64,000 nucleotides of DNA, taken from NCBI GenBank assembly GCA_027492585.1, contig JAPUEK010000034.1, positions 1 through 64,000 on the forward strand, read 5' to 3'. A program made the translations under genes and the position numbers. The notes beneath the pieces are model-generated. The model was not told where the DNA came from. It saw nothing but the letters and a program-made list of their open reading frames with translations, and ran no database searches. This DNA comes from Paracoccaceae bacterium. Lineage in GTDB: Bacteria; Pseudomonadota; Alphaproteobacteria; Rhodobacterales; Rhodobacteraceae. Shown in pieces: positions 59,097-64,000 of this stretch; the first letter of the stretch is position 1; each line of letters starts with the position of its first letter.

Positions 59097-60136
59097 GCCG
59101 CTCCCCCCTCGAAATCGACAATGACCTTGATGAGAGCGCCGCGATCCGCCGCAAGCGCAGCCATCCGTCCGGGCAGATCTTCGGGTTTCAGCACCTCTGA
59201 TTCAAGCGCCTTGCTGTCGATCCGGCCCTCGCGGAGCGCGGCCATGACCTGCTCGAAATCCTCTCGCAGGGCATTGCGGGAGCCGATCAGGCGCATCTCG
59301 CGTTTGTGGAACTCGGGGTCGGAGAAGATGATCTCGTCGCGCACGACGCTGACCAGAACATAGGTGCCGCCATGGGCGACATGGGCGAAGCCTGCGGTGA
59401 TGGCGCGGGTGTTGCCGGTGGCGTCGAAGACCACATCGAAGCCGTCGGCCAGATCGCCGGTCAGCAGCGGCGCATCGGTGCCGTGGGTCGCGGCAAAGCC
59501 GAAGCGGTCGCGGGCGGCGGCAAGGCGTTCCGGGCTGGCATCGAGGAGATGCACCTCCGCTCCGGTCAGCCGGGCAAAAAGCGCCGTGCCAAGCCCGATC
59601 GGGCCGGCGCCCGTCACCAGCACCCGGTCCCCCTTGCCCACGCCGGAGCGGCGGACGGCATGGGCGCCGATGGCCAGAAACTCCACCATCGCGGCCTGAC
59701 GCGGGGTCAGGCCTTCGGCGGAATAGAGATTGCCCGCCGGCACGGCAAAGCGCGCGCACATGCCGCCGTCGCGGTGGACGCCCAGAACGCCGATGGACAT
59801 GCAGCAATTCGGCTTGCCCCGGCGGCAGGCGTGGCAGGTGCCACAGGAAACATAGGGGTTCACGACAACCAAGGCACCCGCCTGCCACCCCCCGGCATCT
59901 TTGGCCACGCGACCGCTCAGTTCGTGGCCGATCACGCGGGGATATTCGAGGAACGGATGCTTGCCCTCGAAGATATGGTAATCGGTGCCGCAGATGCCGA
60001 CAGCGCAGGTATCGACGAGCACCCAGCCTTCAGGAGCGGATTGCGGCAGCGGTCGCGGGATCAGGGCAAAGTCACCGGGGGCGACGCAGGTGCCGGCCAA
60101 CATGGTCGCGCCCTTCATGGGGCCGTCATCCAACAT
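59093..60136 (-). CDS. Zinc-dependent medium-chain dehydrogenase (RspB/LgoD-like)
   Basis: A 347-residue medium-chain alcohol dehydrogenase. [15 protein letters not shown] with [10 protein letters not shown] gives the catalytic zinc site, [15 protein letters not shown] the structural zinc site, and [13 protein letters not shown] the NAD-binding motif. It resembles RspB/LgoD, which include L-galactonate 5-dehydrogenase. The ATG at 60136 is preceded by GGGAGGG seven bases away. It is the first gene of the eight-gene operon and diverges from gntR across a 122-bp spacer that holds an operator candidate. Confidence 0.82.
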   Translation of the reverse strand: MLDDGPMKGATMLAGTCVAPGDFALIPRPLPQSAPEGWVLVDTCAVGICGTDYHIFEGKHPFLEYPRVIGHELSGRVAKDAGGWQAGALVVVNPYVSCGTCHACRRGKPNCCMSIGVLGVHRDGGMCARFAVPAGNLYSAEGLTPRQAAMVEFLAIGAHAVRRSGVGKGDRVLVTGAGPIGLGTALFARLTGAEVHLLDASPERLAAARDRFGFAATHGTDAPLLTGDLADGFDVVFDATGNTRAITAGFAHVAHGGTYVLVSVVRDEIIFSDPEFHKREMRLIGSRNALREDFEQVMAALREGRIDSKALESEVLKPEDLPGRMAALAADRGALIKVIVDFEGGAA

Positions 60137-60167
60137 CTCACAGCCCTCCCCTGCCGCAGAATCGGAA

Positions 60168-60184
60168 CTTTATCATTAAAGACA
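60168..60184. promoter_or_regulatory. Candidate operator in the divergent spacer of the sugar cluster
   Basis: CTTTATCATTAAAGACA lies between the dehydrogenase and gntR genes. The same TTTAT(C/G)ATTAAAGACA recurs at 62301-62316, in front of the UxaB-like gene. It is AT-rich against a GC-rich background and near-palindromic. The adjacent GntR protein is the obvious candidate ligand. Confidence 0.55.
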
Positions 60185-60258
60185 TTTAACCCGGCGATTC
60201 TGGGCTTGCCAACTGTTTTTAATTATTTCTAACCATAAGACAGAAACCGGAGGTTCCC

Positions 60259-61161
60259 ATGGCCCGCACCGACGCCCGTTTCCGCGCCGCCTATGACCAG
60301 TCGCTCGACCTGTTGCAGGGGCAGGAGCCCGGCTCGGCGCTGCCTTCCGAGACGGTGATCGCGGCGGAGCTGAAGGTCAGCCGGACGGTGGTGCGATCGG
60401 TCCTTTCCGGCTTGCAGGCGGCGGGGATCATCCTCTGGGACGGACGGGACAAACGCCTTCTCCGCGCGCCGGTGGCGGCGGATCGCCTGCCCGCCCGCGA
60501 TGACTATATCAGTCTGGAAGAGCTGGAGGGCCGCTTCCTCGACTGGGTGCTGCGGTTCGATGTGCCGGCGGATACGCCGCTCAATGTTGCCCAGCTTGCC
60601 AAGCAGTTTTCGGTGCCGCCCCATTCTCTTCAGGAATTCCTCTCGGGTCTCAGCCATTTCGGGCTGGTGGAACGGCGTCCGCGCGGCGGCTGGCGGCTGC
60701 TGGGCTTCACGGCGGATTATGCGGTGGAGCTGACGGAGTTCCGCATGGTGCTGGAAATGAACGCGATCCGGGTGCTGGCGGGCCTGCCGGAAAGCCATCC
60801 GGTCTGGGGCCAGCTCCGCGATCTGGAGGCGCAGCACCTCTCGCTGCTGGAGCGGATCGAGGTCGATTTCCACGATTTCTCCAAGCTCGATGAACGATTC
60901 CACGCGGCGGTGAATTCGGTGGTGAGCAACCGCTTCGTGGTGGAGTTCCAGAAGGTGATCTCGCTGATCTTCCACTACCATTATCAATGGGACAAAAGGA
61001 TGGAGCGGCACAGGAACGAGACTGCGATCCGCGAGCATCTGCGGGTGATCGACGCCCTCAGGAGCCGGGATGCGGTGGCAGCGGAAGCGGCGGCACGGGC
61101 GCATCTGGCGACCTCGAAGGAGACGCTTCTGGGCTCGTTGCGGGTCAACAAGCTGGTGTGA
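60259..61161 (+). CDS. GntR-family regulator with FCD domain and apparent second winged helix
   Basis: A 300-residue regulator. The first winged helix (about 15-75) has GSALPSETVIAAELKVSRTVVRSVLSGLQAAGIILWDGRDKRLL. A second helix-turn-helix-like segment follows (about 100-155): LNVAQLAKQFSVPPHSLQEFLSGLSHFGLVERRPRGGWRLLG. The C-terminal FCD ligand-binding domain (about 165-290) has the metal-binding DERFHAAV, SNRFVVEF and REHLRVIDALRSRDAVAAEAAARAHL histidine pattern. Usual FadR-type proteins have one winged helix and about 240 residues. It diverges from the sugar operon and likely controls it. Confidence 0.85.
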   Translation: MARTDARFRAAYDQSLDLLQGQEPGSALPSETVIAAELKVSRTVVRSVLSGLQAAGIILWDGRDKRLLRAPVAADRLPARDDYISLEELEGRFLDWVLRFDVPADTPLNVAQLAKQFSVPPHSLQEFLSGLSHFGLVERRPRGGWRLLGFTADYAVELTEFRMVLEMNAIRVLAGLPESHPVWGQLRDLEAQHLSLLERIEVDFHDFSKLDERFHAAVNSVVSNRFVVEFQKVISLIFHYHYQWDKRMERHRNETAIREHLRVIDALRSRDAVAAEAAARAHLATSKETLLGSLRVNKLV

Positions 61162-61173
61162 TGGCGAGGGGCC

Positions 61174-62277
61174 TCAGCCCGCCGCGATCCCGCGCAGGAC
61201 CGGCTTCGCGCCGCGATCCCCCGCCGCCTCCGCCCAATGCAGGAAGGCGCGGATGCGCCGCCCGATCTTCTGGGCGTGGTTCTGGGCGATGTCGGAAATC
61301 CGGTGGTCGAGGAAGGGATTGGCGAAACGCTCCAACGTCGTCGCCACATAGGCCTGCGCCTCCGCCCCGAAGCCCGCGGCGGCGAAACCGGGCAGGACCT
61401 CGGTCACATAGATTTCCCGCAGCCGGGCCGAAAGTGCCGCATCGGCCAGCCAGTCGCGGACCAGAAGCGGCACCGCCTCCGGCGCTTTCAGCCAGCTTTC
61501 GGCCATCACCGTATGGCCGAGGTTGAGGATGAACAGCTTCAGCGCCTCCACCCGCGCAAGATCCTCGACGATCTGCACGGCAGGGTGCAGGCAGGGTGCC
61601 ACCAGCCCCGGCTGACGGGCGATGGCCCAGAGCGCATAGGGCTCCGACACCGCCCCCGCCGGCTCCAGCGGTTCTGAGACGATGCGGTCCACCAGCGAAT
61701 TGCCCCAGATCACCCCGCCCCGCAGCCAGTCGCGGAAGGCGGCGCTCCGCCCCTCGGCCAGCACCAGCACCCGGTCGCGCAACACCTCGCCATTGGCAGA
61801 GACAAGCTCCGTCGGCAGGATCTGCAATGACCGGCCCCCGGCGGCATGGCGCGCTTCCAGCAGGGTCAGGAGCTTGGCCGGATAGGACATGGCCGGATCA
61901 AACGGCCCGGAATCGGCGGGTTGCGGCTGAAACCCCGTGTCTCCGGTGTTGGAAAGCAGGATCTCCGCCTCTTCCGCCGCGATGCGCGTGACCTCCGCCC
62001 AGTCGGCGACCGACAGCGTGCGGCGGATGGAGGTGACGCGCACCTCCCGGTCGATCAGCGCCCCGCCCGACAGCCCCCGAATCCGCACCGGAAAGCCCTC
62101 CGGCGCCGAAAGCGCGGCAAGCCGGCGGGCGCGGGCCGCATCGCGCGTGGTCTGCACCACCGTCACCGGGCCACAGTCCTGCCCCGCCTCCCGCGCTTCG
62201 GAGAAGAAGAGATCGGCATGGGCCTGCAGGAACCGGCTGGTTCCGAATTGCAGGATAGGCGTGACGGTTGCGGGCAT
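61174..62277 (-). CDS. Mannitol dehydrogenase family oxidoreductase (UxaB-like, short)
   Basis: A 367-residue polyol/uronate dehydrogenase. FGTSRFLQAHADLFFSEARE is the N-terminal dinucleotide-binding region, NTGDTGFQP follows, and NSLVDRIVSEP and LFILNLGHTVMAESWLK are family motifs. It is shorter than UxaB/UxuB (about 480 residues), missing part of the C-terminal helical domain. It could reduce tagaturonate to altronate or act on another sugar acid. It is convergent with gntR (12-bp gap), and an operator candidate lies just ahead of its start. Confidence 0.8.
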   Translation of the reverse strand: MPATVTPILQFGTSRFLQAHADLFFSEAREAGQDCGPVTVVQTTRDAARARRLAALSAPEGFPVRIRGLSGGALIDREVRVTSIRRTLSVADWAEVTRIAAEEAEILLSNTGDTGFQPQPADSGPFDPAMSYPAKLLTLLEARHAAGGRSLQILPTELVSANGEVLRDRVLVLAEGRSAAFRDWLRGGVIWGNSLVDRIVSEPLEPAGAVSEPYALWAIARQPGLVAPCLHPAVQIVEDLARVEALKLFILNLGHTVMAESWLKAPEAVPLLVRDWLADAALSARLREIYVTEVLPGFAAAGFGAEAQAYVATTLERFANPFLDHRISDIAQNHAQKIGRRIRAFLHWAEAAGDRGAKPVLRGIAAG

Positions 62278-62298
62278 GGCCTCCCCCTCGGATACTGC

Positions 62299-62316
62299 CT
62301 TTTATGATTAAAGACA
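62299..62316. promoter_or_regulatory. Candidate operator in front of the UxaB-like gene
   Basis: CTTTTATGATTAAAGACA, sharing TTTAT(C/G)ATTAAAGACA with 60168-60184. It is 22 bases upstream of the start codon, a repressor-like position. Confidence 0.55.
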
Positions 62317-62400
62317 AAACCGGAAAGCGTCAACGGAGAGGCAGCGCCCCAGATCGGATCAGCCCTCAGACGGGCCATTGCGCCCGGTCTTCCCCTTGCC

Positions 62401-62465
62401 CTTCATCCCCTGTGCATAAGTATCCTGCGGGGAGGTCCGGAGGGGTGCAAAACCCCTCCGGCGCC
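62401..62465 (+). repeat. Dispersed intergenic hairpin element, copy C
   Basis: CTTCATCCCCTGTGCATAAG, TATCCTGCGGGGAGGT and hairpin CCGGAGGGG-TGCAAAA-CCCCTCCGG (62437-62461). Almost identical to copies A and B. It lies downstream of the oxidoreductase gene, in the opposite orientation to it. Confidence 0.8.
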
Positions 62466-62495
62466 TGACCAGAACGCGCGGCAGCAGGCAGGCGC

Positions 62496-64000
62496 TCAGA
62501 TCACCCGTACCAGCCGCAGGGCATCGTAGATCGCCGCATGGATGTTGCGCGCTTCCACCGCGTCGCCGATACGGAAAAGCCGGAAGCCCTCCGGCCCTCC
62601 GCTCAGCCCCTGCGGCGCGCCTTCGATCAGCGCCTCGTAATCCACGGCGCCGAGGTTCTGCGACTGCGGTTTCAGGTCGAAGTAGATGTCGGCCAGCGGC
62701 TGGGTGCCATGGTTGACGACGATCTGGTCATAGTGGGCGGTCTTGCCCAAAGCCATGTAGTCGCTGTCCACCGTGGTCTTGAGCCGGTTGCCGTCCCGCT
62801 CCACCCCGGTCAGGCGGTAGGTGACGGTGAAGGTCACCTCCTTGTCCTGCAAGGCGCGCATGTAAGGCACGAGGTTCATCGCCATCACATCCGGGGCGAA
62901 GGTGCGGTCGGGGGTCATCACCTCCACCCTCGCCCCCGCCTCGGCGAGCGCCTGAGCTGCCTGGAGCGCGGTATGATCGCCCGCGTCGTCGTAGAGAAGG
63001 ACGTTGCTCCCCGGTTTGACATCGCCCGACAGGATATCCCAGGCGGAGACGGTCAGATCGTTCCCGAAGGCGAGGATATCCTTGTCCGGCAGGCCCCCCG
63101 TGGCGATGATCACCACATCGGGGTGCAGGGCCAGCACATCCGCCGCCTCTGCCCAGGTGTTGAAGCGGAACTCCACCCCCATCGCCGCGCATTGCGCCAT
63201 GCGCCAGTCGATGATGCCGATCAGCTCGGCCCGGCGTTTGGTCTGCGCGGTCAGGCGGACCTGCCCCCCCGCATCGGCGGCAACCTCGAAGACCGTCACC
63301 TGATGGCCGCGGACCGCGGCCACCCGCGCCGCCTCCAGTCCCGCGGGGCCGGCCCCGACGACGACCACGCGGCGCTTCACTTCGGCCGGGGCAATGTCAT
63401 GCGGCTGGCTCTCCTCCCGCCCGGTGGAGGGGTTGTGGATGCAAAGCGCCATACCGCCCTGATAGATCCGGTCGAGACAATAGGTGGCGCCGACACAGGG
63501 GCGGATATCCTCCTCGCGCCCCTCGACGATCTTCCGCACCACATGGGGGTCGGCCATATGGGCGCGGGTCATGCCCACCATGTCGAGCTGCCCGGACTGC
63601 ACCGCATAGCGCGCGGTCGCCACATCCGGGATGCGCGCGGCATGGAAGGTCGGCAGCCCGACCTCGGCCCGGACCCGCCCGGCGAAGTCGAGATGGGGGG
63701 CCGACTTCATGCCGTGGATCGGGATCACGTCGGTCATGGCGGGGTCGGTATGGATGCGGCCGCGGATGATGTTCAGAAAATCCACCAGCCCGGAATCACG
63801 GAACATCTTCCCGATGGCGATGCCTTCCTCGGCGTCGATGCCGCCGGGCTCCACCTCATCCGCCGTATAGCGCACCCCGAGCAGGAAATTTTCTCCGACC
63901 CGTTTGCGGCAGGCCGCCAGCACCTCCATCGAGAAACGTGCGCGGTTTTCCAGACTGCCGCCATAGGGCGCGGCAAGGCTGTTGGTGAAGGGCGACATGA
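62496..64000 (-). CDS. NADH:flavin oxidoreductase / N-methylproline demethylase-like, partial
   Basis: C-terminal 500 or more residues of a protein of the trimethylamine-dehydrogenase/2,4-dienoyl-CoA-reductase family; the N terminus lies beyond the window edge. It has the end of the Old Yellow Enzyme barrel (TNSLAAPYGGSLENRARF; LDMVGMTRAHMADPHVV), a cysteine cluster (C168, C174, C186 of the visible part), a GAGPAGLEAARVAAVRGH dinucleotide-binding motif, and an FAD/NAD domain to the end. The sequence recalls stachydrine/N-methylproline demethylases. The second cysteine of the normal four-cysteine cluster is Ala. Substrate is not certain. Confidence 0.85.
   Translation of the reverse strand, partial: MSPFTNSLAAPYGGSLENRARFSMEVLAACRKRVGENFLLGVRYTADEVEPGGIDAEEGIAIGKMFRDSGLVDFLNIIRGRIHTDPAMTDVIPIHGMKSAPHLDFAGRVRAEVGLPTFHAARIPDVATARYAVQSGQLDMVGMTRAHMADPHVVRKIVEGREEDIRPCVGATYCLDRIYQGGMALCIHNPSTGREESQPHDIAPAEVKRRVVVVGAGPAGLEAARVAAVRGHQVTVFEVAADAGGQVRLTAQTKRRAELIGIIDWRMAQCAAMGVEFRFNTWAEAADVLALHPDVVIIATGGLPDKDILAFGNDLTVSAWDILSGDVKPGSNVLLYDDAGDHTALQAAQALAEAGARVEVMTPDRTFAPDVMAMNLVPYMRALQDKEVTFTVTYRLTGVERDGNRLKTTVDSDYMALGKTAHYDQIVVNHGTQPLADIYFDLKPQSQNLGAVDYEALIEGAPQGLSGGPEGFRLFRIGDAVEARNIHAAIYDALRLVRVI

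Overview
The window is a GC-rich chromosomal segment from an alphaproteobacterium, most likely the Rhodobacteraceae/Paracoccaceae. The evidence is the origin-proximal gene order (secB-dnaQ-coaE-aroE-maf | oriC | hemJ-rho-mnmE-mnmG-rsmG-parA-parB-hemW-rdgB-rph-hrcA-grpE), identical alphaproteobacterial-type parS sites, and heavy use of C/G-ending codons. I see no rRNA, tRNA, CRISPR array, insertion sequence or prophage.

Layout. 0-10.2 kb holds metal and iron uptake: a siderophore ABC operon (minus), a DUF2218 gene, modE-modA-modB-modC with a ModE-box palindrome in front of modA, a bestrophin-like channel, and a TonB-dependent receptor with its own upstream palindrome. 10.3-16.6 kb is a minus-strand housekeeping block (smr, mltA, Tim44-like, dnaQ, coaE, aroE, maf) with fxsA and secB on plus. 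16.56-16.96 kb is a gene-free stretch with DnaA boxes and an AT-rich core, which I call the chromosome origin. 17-24.3 kb runs away from it on plus (hemJ to parB). 24.4-34.7 kb has hemW, rid, rdgB, rph, hrcA, grpE, mutS, maeB and an orphan phosphopantetheinyl transferase. 34.8-40.7 kb is a dipeptide-type ABC operon with a cupin-type XRE regulator. 41-51.5 kb is mixed housekeeping (argG, SCP2-like, GNAT, clpB, beta-propeller, cutC, ROK kinase, pyrF) plus three proteins I could not identify. 51.5-62.3 kb is a sugar catabolic cluster. The window ends inside a flavin/Fe-S oxidoreductase.

How the genes work together. Four identical 16-bp parS sites (20.1, 22.0, 25.9, 42.2 kb) lie to one side of the proposed origin and would load the ParB encoded here. 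Three of them are inside protein-coding sequence. The sugar cluster pairs an RbsABC-type importer with an L-fucose dehydrogenase-like SDR, a UxaA-type dehydratase, a 2-keto-3-deoxy-L-fuconate dehydrogenase-like SDR and an FAH hydrolase. That set would give a non-phosphorylating route from L-fucose (or a related sugar) to pyruvate and lactate. A RspB/LgoD-like dehydrogenase and a UxaB-like reductase beside it suggest a second L-galactonate branch through altronate. A GntR/FCD regulator with an apparent extra winged helix sits in the middle, and a shared AT-rich motif lies in front of both transcription units.

At least four copies of a short dispersed element (a hairpin plus a conserved GGATATTT-containing arm) lie at gene ends. 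Functions are assigned by recognising families and motifs by eye. No database search was possible.
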